64,000 nucleotides of DNA from Hyphomicrobium_A sp963817485. GTDB taxonomy: Bacteria > Pseudomonadota > Alphaproteobacteria > Rhizobiales > Hyphomicrobiaceae. The first letter of the stretch is position 1; every line of letters starts with the position of its first letter. Below are positions 27,268-35,625 of the stretch, piece after piece. The position numbers and the translations under genes are program-made. The notes beneath the pieces were generated by a model, which did not search any database, had not been told where the DNA came from, and saw nothing but the letters and a program-made list of their open reading frames with translations. Location: assembly GCA_963817485.1 (NCBI GenBank), contig CAWFOR010000010.1:62001-126000 (forward strand). Direction: 5' to 3'.

Positions 27268-28245
27268 ATGACACTCGACGCGTTGGGTTGGTGCGAGCGA
27301 CATCGAGCGGAATTCACGGTCCATGCCGCCTCCGGCCTGGTTCCGGCTCGGGTCGTCGCCGAGCATCGCAGCCACTATCGTGTCGCCACCGGCTCGATCG
27401 AGCTGACGGCAGGGACGACAGGCTCGCTTCGCAACTCGGCGGTTCAACGCTCCGATCTTCCCGGCGTGGGCGACTTCGTCGGCGTGCGCCTGGCCGCGGG
27501 CGACAGCGCCAGTACGATTGAGGTCGTCCTGCCGCGCACCACCGCCTTAGTTCGCAAGGCATCGGGCGAACGTCAGCCACAGCTCTTGGCGGCGAACGTC
27601 GATGTCGTCTTCATCGTAACGGCCGCGGACGGGGACCTCAATCTGCCGCGCATCGAGCGCTACCTCGCCTTGGTGCGCGAGAGCGGAGCCGCTCCGGTCA
27701 TCGTGCTCAACAAGGCTGACCTCGCCAACGATGCCGGTGAGACGACACGTCAGATCGCTGCGGTCGCTTCCGGCGTGACCGTGCACGCCATCAGCGCGCG
27801 CGATCGCGAAGGCATCGAGGTGCTGGAGCCGTATTTTTCGGGGAATCAGACCGTGGGTTTCATCGGCTCATCCGGCGTGGGCAAGTCCACTCTGACGAAC
27901 GAGCTTCTGGGACGCTTAGCGCAGGCAACCCAGGAGGTTCGAGCCCATGATAGCCGTGGCCGGCATACGACCACGCATCGCCAACTGTTCCTGCGCCCGC
28001 AAGGCGGCGCCATCATCGACACGCCTGGAATGCGGGGGCTGGAGCTATGGAATGCCGCCAAAAATTCCGGAAACGACTTTGACGATATCGAGGGCCTGGC
28101 CACCGGGTGCAAGTTTCGCGATTGCCGGCATGACAGCGAGCCAGGGTGCGCGGTGCGCGCCGCCGTGAGCCGCGGCGACCTCGAAGCTAAGCGTCTAGCG
28201 AGCTACGCCAAATTCTCGACCCCACTGCGGGCGAGCTCACGCTGA
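27268..28245 (+). CDS. rsgA: Ribosome small subunit-dependent GTPase A
   Basis: RsgA is a circularly permuted GTPase that helps mature and check the 30S subunit. The 325-residue product has the OB domain (GVGDFVGVRL), then the G motifs in permuted order: NKAD (G4), ISAR (G5), GSSGVGKST (G1) and DTPGMRGLELW (G3). The C-terminal zinc site is CKFRDCRHDSEPGC. ATG at 27268 has GAGGAGG 8 nt upstream. Divergent from groES. Confidence 0.93.
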   Translation: MTLDALGWCERHRAEFTVHAASGLVPARVVAEHRSHYRVATGSIELTAGTTGSLRNSAVQRSDLPGVGDFVGVRLAAGDSASTIEVVLPRTTALVRKASGERQPQLLAANVDVVFIVTAADGDLNLPRIERYLALVRESGAAPVIVLNKADLANDAGETTRQIAAVASGVTVHAISARDREGIEVLEPYFSGNQTVGFIGSSGVGKSTLTNELLGRLAQATQEVRAHDSRGRHTTTHRQLFLRPQGGAIIDTPGMRGLELWNAAKNSGNDFDDIEGLATGCKFRDCRHDSEPGCAVRAAVSRGDLEAKRLASYAKFSTPLRASSR

Positions 28246-28262
28246 GTCTTAGTTGTGACGCA

Positions 28263-28607
28263 TCAAGGTGCGGGCTCAGCGTGTTCGTCCTGCGCAAACG
28301 TCCATGCAATCACGGGCCTAAGCCGAGGCCCCGGGTTCGGAGCAAAGGCCCGCAGCTTGTCCGTCACAAACTTGGAGAGCCGCTCTTCGAGCTCACTTTG
28401 TTGACTGGCGGGGCCGTCTCGATGGTCGTCAACGAATGTGCGCGGAATGCGCAGGTTGATCGCATCCATGGCGCTGTCGATGCGGATGCGATGTAGCTCG
28501 GCCCCTAGCGCGTCGGGCTCCGTGCCTTCCAGAAATCGGAGGTTGGCGCCTTTGGGAAAGAGTGGCTCCAGAAGCGCGAGGAATTTGCGCTGCGTATCAG
28601 TGGTCAT
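28263..28607 (-). CDS. Hypothetical protein
   Basis: 114 residues, soluble, mixed alpha/beta (TTDTQRKFLALLEPLFPKGA, IDSAMDAINLRIPRTFVDDH, LEERLSKFVTDKLRAFAPNP). GGAAGG precedes the ATG at 28607; 17 further codons upstream are open. Convergent with rsgA with 17 bp between stops. No family recognised. Confidence 0.6.
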   Translation of the reverse strand: MTTDTQRKFLALLEPLFPKGANLRFLEGTEPDALGAELHRIRIDSAMDAINLRIPRTFVDDHRDGPASQQSELEERLSKFVTDKLRAFAPNPGPRLRPVIAWTFAQDEHAEPAP

Positions 28608-28760
28608 GTCAACCTTCCTGCTGTGGATAGCTCTGTGTCTGTCGTGCTTGGCCCGCAAAACGGTGCCAGCCGCGCAGAACTGTCCGGTAAGCTTGTCTAA
28701 GCGTTCTTGCGCAGTTGATGCGACCGGCCGAGCGCCCCGGCGACGGGTAGAGCAGATGGC

Positions 28761-29036
28761 CTAATTGCGCTTGATGAAGACGAAGGCCTTAGCCTTGTCA
28801 TCCTTCGCAACTGTGCAGTTCACGTCCTTGGCAAACGCGCACAAGTCCCCCAACGCCCTTGGGTGGATGTCGTTTCCGATCATCCCGGGTGGGAAAACGT
28901 CGCCGATTTGGTCAAACCTGAGCGTATAGCTCGCGCGCGGTGAGAGCGCGATGATCGAGTGGCGAATGACCGTGCGATAGGGCTGCTGATCGTTCACTGG
29001 CGGATGCCTCTCGGGCAAAGAGCAGCTTGCCCACAT
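28761..29036 (-). CDS. Uncertain small hypothetical protein
   Basis: 91 residues from the ATG at 29036, with the frame open to 29171. The C-terminal half (RHSIIALSPRASYTLRFDQI; CTVAKDDKAKAFVFIKRN) looks like real protein. The N-terminus is uncertain; GLMWASCSLPE could be the end of a lipoprotein signal whose start I cannot place. No clear ribosome site. Confidence 0.35.
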   Translation of the reverse strand: MWASCSLPERHPPVNDQQPYRTVIRHSIIALSPRASYTLRFDQIGDVFPPGMIGNDIHPRALGDLCAFAKDVNCTVAKDDKAKAFVFIKRN

Positions 29037-29193
29037 TAGGCCCGGCTCCGCAAGTGCGCCGAGGGCAGGCTCATACCCGGCTTCCCTACGGGTGGCCTTT
29101 TTAGTTTGCCATGGAGAAGGAGAATCGGCGCACGGTCCGTTTTGTCTCCCGATTCTGGCGATACGGCCCAACCCTCTGGCCGTCCTAAGATCG

Positions 29194-29222
29194 ATGAGCC
29201 CTGGTCATCAACCGGGGCTCAT
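29194..29222. terminator. Terminator-like hairpin upstream of nasT
   Basis: ATGAGCCCTGG pairs with CCGGGGCTCAT (one G-T pair) across a 7-nt loop. It resembles the hairpin after groEL in sequence. No long T tract follows on either strand; it may separate the nas cluster from upstream transcription. Confidence 0.45.
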
Positions 29223-29378
29223 TGCTGTCCGGGCGGATGCCAACAGAGCGTCGCCTGATTGAGCTTTGGGCCAAAAGCGGACGATTTCCCAGACGCACGC
29301 TTGCGTGCTAAAGCGCGCTCCCGCGGACCCGGCCGAACCCGTTGTATGACCGGCGGTCCTGGAGCAAGAAGCGATCGC

Positions 29379-29987
29379 ATGGCCGCGCGGCCGACAACAC
29401 TCTCGATCCTGATCATCGACGAGAACCGTCTGCGCGCGTCCGTGATCGAGGCCGGGTTGCGCGACGCCGGCTACACAGACCTTACGGTTGTTCATGATGT
29501 CGTCGGCATCGCGCGGCGTATTGCCGACATCGAGCCCGACGTCATCGTCATCTCACTCGAGAACCCCAATCGCGACATGCTGGAGAACATGTTTCAGCTA
29601 TCGCGCGCCGTGCAGCGGCCGATTGCCATGTTTGTCGATCGCTCGGACCAGGCGGCGATTGAAGCGGCGGTTGAGGCCGGCGTCTCGGCCTATGTGGTCG
29701 ATGGGCTGAAGCGTGAGCGCGTCAAGCCGATCCTCGATATGGCGATCAGCCGCTTCAATGCCTTCTCGCGCATGGCGCGCGAGCTGCGGGAGGCGCGCTC
29801 CGAGCTCGAGAACCGCAAGCTCATCGATCGCGCCAAGGGCATCCTGATGTCGACGCGTGGGTTATCTGAAGCCGATGCCTATGCGCTCTTGCGCAATACG
29901 GCGATGAACCAGAACCGCAAGATTTCCGAGATTGCCGAGAGCCTCATCACGGCAAGCGGGCTTCTCGCGCCGCCGGAGGACAAATGA
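29379..29987 (+). CDS. nasT: NasT: ANTAR-domain antitermination response regulator
   Basis: About 202 residues. The receiver-like N-terminus reads LSILIIDENRLRASVIEAGL. A coiled-coil linker (RMARELREARSELENRKLID) leads into the C-terminal ANTAR domain (RAKGILMSTRGLSEADAYAL, then NRKISEIAESLI). ANTAR domains bind paired hexaloop RNA hairpins and block terminators. In NasT/NasS systems NasS holds NasT until nitrate or nitrite releases it. ATG at 29379 (MAARPTT) was chosen; the frame is open further upstream. It overlaps nasS by 4 bp. The RNA target is visible 1.4 kb downstream. Confidence 0.9.
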   Translation: MAARPTTLSILIIDENRLRASVIEAGLRDAGYTDLTVVHDVVGIARRIADIEPDVIVISLENPNRDMLENMFQLSRAVQRPIAMFVDRSDQAAIEAAVEAGVSAYVVDGLKRERVKPILDMAISRFNAFSRMARELREARSELENRKLIDRAKGILMSTRGLSEADAYALLRNTAMNQNRKISEIAESLITASGLLAPPEDK

Positions 29988-31213
29988 GCATGAGCGTAAA
30001 GCCCCAGATTGTCGCCGGCTTCATGCCTCTGCTCGACAGCGCCGTGCTCGTCGCGGCCAAGGAGAAGGGCTTTGCCGACGCCGAGGGGCTCGACCTGGCG
30101 CTGGTTCGCGAGACCTCCTGGGCCAACATCCGCGACCGCATGGCGGTGGGCCACTTCCAAGTGGCGCATGTTCTGGCGCCTATGCCGATTGCGTCGAACC
30201 TCGGCTTGACGCCGCTCGCCGTCCCTACCATCGCGCCGATGGCGCTCGGGCTCGGCGGCAATGCCGTCACCGTGTCCAACGAGCTGTGGGCGCGTATGGC
30301 GGAGCACGGTGCTGCTGCAGATTTCGATCCCGGGCGCGCGGGGCGCGCCTTGAAAGCGGCCGTGTCCGTCCGTGCCGCGCGGTCAGAGCCGGTGCTGCGC
30401 TTTGCGGTAGTGCATCCCTACTCGGGCCACAACTACGAGCTTCGCTATTGGCTCGCTGCATGCGGCATCGATCCGGCCCGCGACGTCGACATCGTCATCG
30501 TGCCGCCGCCGCTCATGGCGGATGCGCTCGCCGGCGGCGCCATCGATGGCTATTGCGTGGGCGAGCCGTGGAACACTGCAGCGGCACTGCTGCGGCGGGG
30601 CCATATCGTCACCGTGAAGGCCGCCATCTGGCGGTCGAGCCCGGAGAAGGTGTTGAGCGCCGGAGCGAAGTGGGCTCAAGAGAACCCCGACGCGCTCGCG
30701 GCCCTGCTGCGCGCTCTGTGCCGCTCGGCCCAATGGTGCGCGCTCGCCGGCAATCGCGAGGAGCTGGCGCGGATCCTCGCCGACAAGTCCTACATTGCGC
30801 GGCCCGCGGAGTGGATGTTGCCCGGACTTTCCGGAGAGATCGACACGGGCGGCGGTGATCGCCGCCGCGTGGAGGACTTTTTCGTCCCCTTTGCGAAGGC
30901 GGCGACCTTTCCCTGGAAGAGCCACGCGCTGTGGTTCTATTCGCAGATGGTGCGTTGGGGACAGGTGGCGCACACAGGCGAGAACGCGAAGATCGCGCGC
31001 GAGACCTATCGGCCCGACCTCTACCGCGCGGCCCTAAAGCCGCTCGGCATCGCGCTTCCCGTCGCCAACGCCAAGGTCGAGGGCGCGCTGCAGACCGCCA
31101 CGCCGGTAGGCTCGGCGGGGGCCAGCCTCACGCTCGGCCCGGACGGATTTTTCGATGGCGGTCTCTTCGATCCCGACCAGCTCGATGCCTACATCGCCGC
31201 GCAAACGCGATAG
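29984..31213 (+). CDS. nasS: NasS: nitrate/nitrite sensor related to NrtA
   Basis: 409 residues resembling periplasmic nitrate-binding proteins of the NrtA/CmpA group (AGFMPLLDSAVLVAAKEKGF, LRYWLAACGIDPARDVDIVI, DGYCVGEPWNTAA) but without a signal peptide, so it is cytoplasmic. Together with its fusion-like 4-bp overlap with nasT, this fits NasS, which sequesters NasT when nitrate is absent. The usual published order is nasS-nasT; here nasT comes first. ATGA overlap implies translational coupling. Confidence 0.88.
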   Translation: MSMSVKPQIVAGFMPLLDSAVLVAAKEKGFADAEGLDLALVRETSWANIRDRMAVGHFQVAHVLAPMPIASNLGLTPLAVPTIAPMALGLGGNAVTVSNELWARMAEHGAAADFDPGRAGRALKAAVSVRAARSEPVLRFAVVHPYSGHNYELRYWLAACGIDPARDVDIVIVPPPLMADALAGGAIDGYCVGEPWNTAAALLRRGHIVTVKAAIWRSSPEKVLSAGAKWAQENPDALAALLRALCRSAQWCALAGNREELARILADKSYIARPAEWMLPGLSGEIDTGGGDRRRVEDFFVPFAKAATFPWKSHALWFYSQMVRWGQVAHTGENAKIARETYRPDLYRAALKPLGIALPVANAKVEGALQTATPVGSAGASLTLGPDGFFDGGLFDPDQLDAYIAAQTR

Positions 31214-31264
31214 GGTTTGGCACCCTTCGCACTGCACAAATTTTCGCCGATTGCTCTGCGGAAT

Positions 31265-31328
31265 GACCAATGTTTGGTCTTCGCGCGCCCAGGTGTCGAT
31301 ATTGACGAACGTCTACATCATTGATGTA
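31265..31328. promoter_or_regulatory. Two palindromes upstream of the nas operon promoter
   Basis: GACCAA-TGT-TTGGTC (31265-31279) and TACATCA-T-TGATGTA (31314-31328) are perfect inverted repeats centred about 83 and 34 bp before the sigma54-type -24 box. The first sits at a distance usual for NtrC-type enhancers but is not a close match to the textbook NtrC site; the second is near enough to the promoter for an activator, integration factor or repressor. Binding proteins are unknown. Confidence 0.5.
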
Positions 31329-31354
31329 AAACAATAATATAGAAGATCCCCACG

Positions 31355-31370
31355 TGGCACGGTTTCTGCT
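31355..31370 (+). promoter_or_regulatory. Sigma54-type -24/-12 promoter of the nas operon
   Basis: TGGCACGGTTTCTGCT matches the sigma54 consensus TGGCACG-N4-TTGCW with one mismatch (C for the first T of the -12 box). Transcription would start near 31381, a few bases before the first leader hairpin. Sigma54 promoters need an enhancer-binding activator; NtrC is the expected one for nitrate assimilation. Confidence 0.8.
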
Positions 31371-31386
31371 CTTAAGAAACCCGATC

Positions 31387-31469
31387 GCGCCCAACGACGG
31401 GCGCCTCATTGGCAAAGCTGCCGTTCACGTCTTGCGCCGTTCGCGCGGGACCTGATCGGCAGCTTTTTT
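31387..31469 (+). promoter_or_regulatory. ANTAR-type antitermination leader: two hexaloop hairpins and a terminator
   Basis: Hairpin P1 is GCGCCC-AACGAC-GGGCGC (31387-31404). Hairpin P2 is GGC-AAAGCT-GCC (31411-31422) with a flanking T-G pair. Both six-base loops have A at position 1 and G at position 4, the rule for RNA bound by ANTAR domains. The terminator pairs AAAGCTGCCG (31414-31423) with CGGCAGCTTT (31457-31466) and ends in TTTTTT. Its left arm is the loop and right arm of P2, so P2 and the terminator exclude each other. NasT binding P1/P2 would prevent termination ahead of narK. Confidence 0.85.
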
Positions 31470-31498
31470 GTTTTGGCAGCGCGCAGGGGAGCGAATTG

Positions 31499-32821
31499 AT
31501 GCGCACGGACGGATTTGAGAGCGGATCTGCAGCCTTGACGGCCTCTGGCGCGCAAGCGCGCGCGCTTTGGATGTCGACCCTCGCCTTCACGGTCTGCTTT
31601 GCAGTGTGGACGATCTTTTCGATCATTGGCATCCGCATCAAAAGCGAGCTGGGGCTGAGCGAGACCGAGTTCGGCTTGCTCGTTGGAACGCCGATCCTCA
31701 CGGGATCGCTGTCGCGCATAGCCCTTGGCATCTGGACCGATCGCTTCGGTGGGCGCCTCGTGTTCACGCTGACGATGCTCGCGACGAGCGTGGCGACGGT
31801 GCTGCTGTCGTTTGCGCACACCTACCCGCAGATGTTGCTCGCGGCGCTCGGCGTCGGCCTCGCCGGCGGCTCATTCGCGATCGGCGTCGCTTACGTCTCA
31901 CGCTTTTTCGGCACCTCCCGCCAGGGCACCGCGCTCGGTATCTTTGGCGTCGGCAACGTCGGCGCGGCGGTGACGAAGTTTGTCGCGCCCTTCGTTTTGC
32001 TGGCCTGGGGCTGGCAGTCCGTCGCGCTCGTGTGGGCGGCCGTTTTGGCGGTCATGGCGGTGGTATTCTGGGCCACGACGGTCGACGATCCGGTGCTGGT
32101 CGAGCGGCGCCGGACTGGTGCAGCGCCGAAAGCCTTCATGCTCGAGCTCGGCGCCCTGCGCAGCGTGCGCGTATGGCGGTTCGCATTCTACTATTTCTTC
32201 GTCTTCGGCGGCTTCGTCGCACTCGCGTTATGGCTCCCGCGCTATCTGATCGGCGTCTACGGCCTCGACATCGCCACCGCCGGCATGATCGGCGCTGCCT
32301 ACTCCGTTCCCGCCAGCATCTTCCGCGCATATGGCGGCGTGCTCTCCGACCGCGTCGGCGCGCGGGCAGTGATGTACTGGAGCCTGCTCGTCTCCGCCGC
32401 TGCGACGCTTCTCCTGTCGTTGCCGCCGGCAAACTACGCCATGCGTGGCATCAAGGGCGAGATTGCCTTCCATTTCGAGATCGGTCTGCCGGCCTTCGTC
32501 GCCGTTGCCTTCGTGCTCGGCTTCTTCATGAGCCTGGGCAAGGCCGCCGTGTTCAAGCACATCGCCACCTACTACCCGGAGAACGTCGGCGCTGTGGGCG
32601 GGCTCGTCGGCATGATCGGCGGCCTTGGCGGATTTTTCCTCCCTATCGCCTTCGGGGCGCTGAACGAGCTCACCGGCCTGTGGTCGAGCTGCTTCATGCT
32701 GCTGTTTGCCATCGTCGTCGGGCTGCTCGTTTGGATGGACGTCTCTATCCGTCGCATGGAGCGACGGGATCGCTCTCCATCTGCGGCCGCTCCCGGCGAA
32801 GCCCTCTATGCCGCCGAATAG
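31499..32821 (+). CDS. narK: Nitrate/nitrite MFS transporter
   Basis: 440 residues, 12 membrane helices of the major facilitator superfamily. The nitrate signature regions are visible: GSLSRIALGIWTDRFGGRLV (motif A), AGGSFAIGVAYVSRFF and the glycine-rich NVGAVGGLVGMIGGLGGFFL of nitrate/nitrite porters. It brings nitrate in for the reductases encoded next. GGGAG lies 8 nt before the ATG at 31499. First gene of the nas operon; nirB follows after 15 bp. No nitrate ABC transporter is present in this window. Confidence 0.9.
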   Translation: MRTDGFESGSAALTASGAQARALWMSTLAFTVCFAVWTIFSIIGIRIKSELGLSETEFGLLVGTPILTGSLSRIALGIWTDRFGGRLVFTLTMLATSVATVLLSFAHTYPQMLLAALGVGLAGGSFAIGVAYVSRFFGTSRQGTALGIFGVGNVGAAVTKFVAPFVLLAWGWQSVALVWAAVLAVMAVVFWATTVDDPVLVERRRTGAAPKAFMLELGALRSVRVWRFAFYYFFVFGGFVALALWLPRYLIGVYGLDIATAGMIGAAYSVPASIFRAYGGVLSDRVGARAVMYWSLLVSAAATLLLSLPPANYAMRGIKGEIAFHFEIGLPAFVAVAFVLGFFMSLGKAAVFKHIATYYPENVGAVGGLVGMIGGLGGFFLPIAFGALNELTGLWSSCFMLLFAIVVGLLVWMDVSIRRMERRDRSPSAAAPGEALYAAE

Positions 32822-32836
32822 CCGGAGCGCCCCAAC

Positions 32837-35287
32837 ATGACCGAGAAACTCGTCATCATCGGCAACGGCATGGCGCCCGGACGGATGCTCGAGCATCTGT
32901 TCGAAGCGGCGCCGGGCCGCTACGAGGTCACGATCTTCAACGCCGAGCCGCGCGTCAACTACGACCGTATCATGCTGTCTCCGGTGCTCTCCGGTGAGAA
33001 GGACTACGAGCAGATCGTCATCCACGGCGACGGCTGGTACATCAAGCACGGCATCACGCTCTACAAGGGTCACAAGGTCACCGAGATAGACCGCGCCGCG
33101 AAGACTGTGACGTCAGATCGCGGTGAGACGGCGCCGTACGACAAGCTTGTTATCGCTACCGGCTCGGTGCCGCTGATCCTGCCGGTGCCGGGCAACAACC
33201 TTCCCGGCGTTCTCACCTACCGCGACCTCGACGACGTCAATGCCATGCTCATAGCCGCGCAATCTCGCGCGAAGGCGGTGGTGATCGGCGGTGGTCTGCT
33301 CGGCCTCGAGGCCGCGGCCGGGCTCAATGCGCGCGACATGGACGTGACCGTCCTGCATCTGATGCCGTCGCTGATGGAGCGTCAGCTCGACCCAGCCGCT
33401 GGCTACATGCTGCAACGAGAGCTGGAAACGCGCGGACTCAAGATCATCACCAAGGCGCAGACCAAGGCTATCCTCGGCGAGCGCAAGGTCGAAGGCGTCG
33501 AGCTGGCCGACGGCCGGGTGATACCCGCAAACTTGATCGTCATGGCGGCGGGCATAAGGCCCAACGCTTGGCTCGCCAAGCAAGCGGGGATCGACGTCAA
33601 TCGCGGAATTCTCGTCGATGCGGGTATGCGCACTTCCGATCCCGATGTGATGGCCATCGGCGAATGTGCGGAGGTTGGCGGTCACGTCTATGGTCTCGTC
33701 GCGCCACTCTACGAGATGGCGCGGGTGGCCGCCGCGCACCTCACGGGCGATACCTCGGCGGCCTTCGTGCACAACGACACCCCTACCAAGCTGAAGGTGA
33801 CGGGGATCGAGCTTTTCTCGCTCGGCGATTTCGCCGACGGCGACGACCGGCAGGAGATCGTGCTGCGCGACGCTTCCGCCGGCATCTACAAGCGCCTCGT
33901 GCTCAAGGACAACCGCATCATCGGCACCGTGCTCTACGGAGAAACGGCTGATGGTGCCTGGTTCAATGACCTGAAGAAGCGCGAGGTCGACATCACCGAG
34001 ATGCGCGACACGCTCATTTTCGGCCAGGCCTACCAAGGGGGCGCGCCGCTGGACCCTATGGCGGCCGTTGCAGCATTGCCCGATGACGCAGAGATCTGCG
34101 GCTGCAACGGCGTGTGTAAGGGCAAGATCACGGGTTTCATCAAAGAGAAGGGACTGAATACGCTCGACGACGTGCGCGCGCATACCAAGGCGTCCGCCTC
34201 GTGCGGCTCTTGCACGGGCCTCGTCGAGCAGCTCATGACGTTGACGCTCGGCAATGCCTACAATCCGTCCGCTGTGCAACCGATCTGCACCTGCACCTCG
34301 CTCGGGCACGACGATGTGCGCCGCCTGATCAAGGCGAAGGGCCTGAAGACCATCCACTCGGCGATGCAGGAGCTGGAGTGGAAGACCTCGTGCGGCTGCG
34401 CGAAGTGTCGCCCGGCGCTCAACTACTACCTCGTCTGCGATTGGCCCGGCGAATATGCCGACGACTATCAATCGCGCTTCATAAACGAGCGCGCACACGC
34501 CAACATCCAAAAGGACGGCACCTACTCTGTTGTGCCGCGCATGTGGGGCGGCGTGACGAGTGCGAACGAGCTGCGCGCCATCGCCGATGTGGTCGACAAG
34601 TTCGCCATACCGACGGTGAAGGTCACAGGCGGCCAGCGCATCGACATGCTCGGCATCAAAAAGGAGGACCTGCCCGCGGTGTGGGCCGATCTCGGCAAGG
34701 CTGGCTTCGTCTCCGGCCACGCCTACGCCAAGGGCTTGCGCACGGTGAAGACGTGCGTCGGCACCGACTGGTGCCGCTTTGGCACCCAGGATTCGACCGC
34801 GCTTGGCATTCGCATCGAGAAATTCATGTGGGGCTCGTGGACCCCCGCAAAGGTCAAGATGGCGGTGTCGGGATGCCCGCGCAACTGCGCCGAGGCGACG
34901 TGCAAGGACGTCGGTGTCGTCTGTGTCGATTCAGGCTTCGAGATCCATTTCGCTGGCGCGGCTGGCCTCGATATCAAAGGCACGGAGGTGCTGGGCCTCG
35001 TGCCGACCGAGGACGAGGCGCTCGAGGTGATCGTCGCCCTGGTGCAGATGTACCGCGAGCAGGCGCGCTATCTGGAGCGCATCTACAAATGGACGAAGCG
35101 TGTCGGCGTCGCGGAGATCCGCCGCCAGGTGCTCGACGATTTGCCGCGCCGCCAGGCGTTCTTCGACCGCTTCGTCTTCTCGCAGAAATTCGCTCAGGTC
35201 GATCCCTGGTCGGAGCGCGTCTCCGGCCTGCACAAGCACGAGTTCCGGCCGCTCGCGGCGGGCGGCATGGCGGAGGCGGCGGAGTGA
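32837..35287 (+). CDS. nirB: Assimilatory nitrite reductase [NAD(P)H], large subunit
   Basis: 816 residues; reduces nitrite to ammonium in the cytoplasm. FAD- and NAD-binding halves (LVIIGNGMAPGRMLEHL; AVVIGGGLLGLEAAAGL) occupy residues 1-310. Two BFD-like [2Fe-2S] segments follow (CGCNGVCKGKIT to CGSC near 420-458, and CTCTSLG to CGCAKC near 480-535). The C-terminal half holds the siroheme/[4Fe-4S] site with Cys at about 640, 646, 680 and 684 (TCVGTDWC; SGCPRNC). Full length. Its TGA overlaps the nirD ATG by one base. Confidence 0.95.
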   Translation: MTEKLVIIGNGMAPGRMLEHLFEAAPGRYEVTIFNAEPRVNYDRIMLSPVLSGEKDYEQIVIHGDGWYIKHGITLYKGHKVTEIDRAAKTVTSDRGETAPYDKLVIATGSVPLILPVPGNNLPGVLTYRDLDDVNAMLIAAQSRAKAVVIGGGLLGLEAAAGLNARDMDVTVLHLMPSLMERQLDPAAGYMLQRELETRGLKIITKAQTKAILGERKVEGVELADGRVIPANLIVMAAGIRPNAWLAKQAGIDVNRGILVDAGMRTSDPDVMAIGECAEVGGHVYGLVAPLYEMARVAAAHLTGDTSAAFVHNDTPTKLKVTGIELFSLGDFADGDDRQEIVLRDASAGIYKRLVLKDNRIIGTVLYGETADGAWFNDLKKREVDITEMRDTLIFGQAYQGGAPLDPMAAVAALPDDAEICGCNGVCKGKITGFIKEKGLNTLDDVRAHTKASASCGSCTGLVEQLMTLTLGNAYNPSAVQPICTCTSLGHDDVRRLIKAKGLKTIHSAMQELEWKTSCGCAKCRPALNYYLVCDWPGEYADDYQSRFINERAHANIQKDGTYSVVPRMWGGVTSANELRAIADVVDKFAIPTVKVTGGQRIDMLGIKKEDLPAVWADLGKAGFVSGHAYAKGLRTVKTCVGTDWCRFGTQDSTALGIRIEKFMWGSWTPAKVKMAVSGCPRNCAEATCKDVGVVCVDSGFEIHFAGAAGLDIKGTEVLGLVPTEDEALEVIVALVQMYREQARYLERIYKWTKRVGVAEIRRQVLDDLPRRQAFFDRFVFSQKFAQVDPWSERVSGLHKHEFRPLAAGGMAEAAE

Positions 35288-35622
35288 TGGGGATGAACTG
35301 GATTGCCATCGGCAACCTCTCCGACATTCCCGTTCGCGGTGCCCGCTGCGTCGCGACACCGGCGGGGAAAATTGCTGTTTTCCGCTCCGCGGACGACCGG
35401 GTCTTCGCCATCGAGGATCATTGTCCACACAAGGGAGGCCCCCTCAGCCAGGGCATCGTGCATGGCGCGTCCGTGACGTGTCCGCTGCACAACTGGGTGA
35501 TCTCGCTGGAAACCGGCAAGGCGCAAGGCGCCGATCAGGGATGTGTGCGCACGATCCCGATCCGACGCGAAGGTGAGACGCTTCTGATCGCGCTTACCTC
35601 GCTTACCGGCCGGGCGGCGTGA
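35287..35622 (+). CDS. nirD: Nitrite reductase small subunit, Rieske-type
   Basis: 111 residues. A Rieske-fold protein with the cluster ligands present: HCPHKGG and, 17 residues on, CPLHNW. In many NirD proteins these cysteines are lost, so this one probably binds a [2Fe-2S] cluster. Starts in the TGATG overlap with nirB (35287), implying coupled translation; a second Met lies two codons in. Confidence 0.93.
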   Translation: MGMNWIAIGNLSDIPVRGARCVATPAGKIAVFRSADDRVFAIEDHCPHKGGPLSQGIVHGASVTCPLHNWVISLETGKAQGADQGCVRTIPIRREGETLLIALTSLTGRAA

Positions 35623-35625
35623 TCC

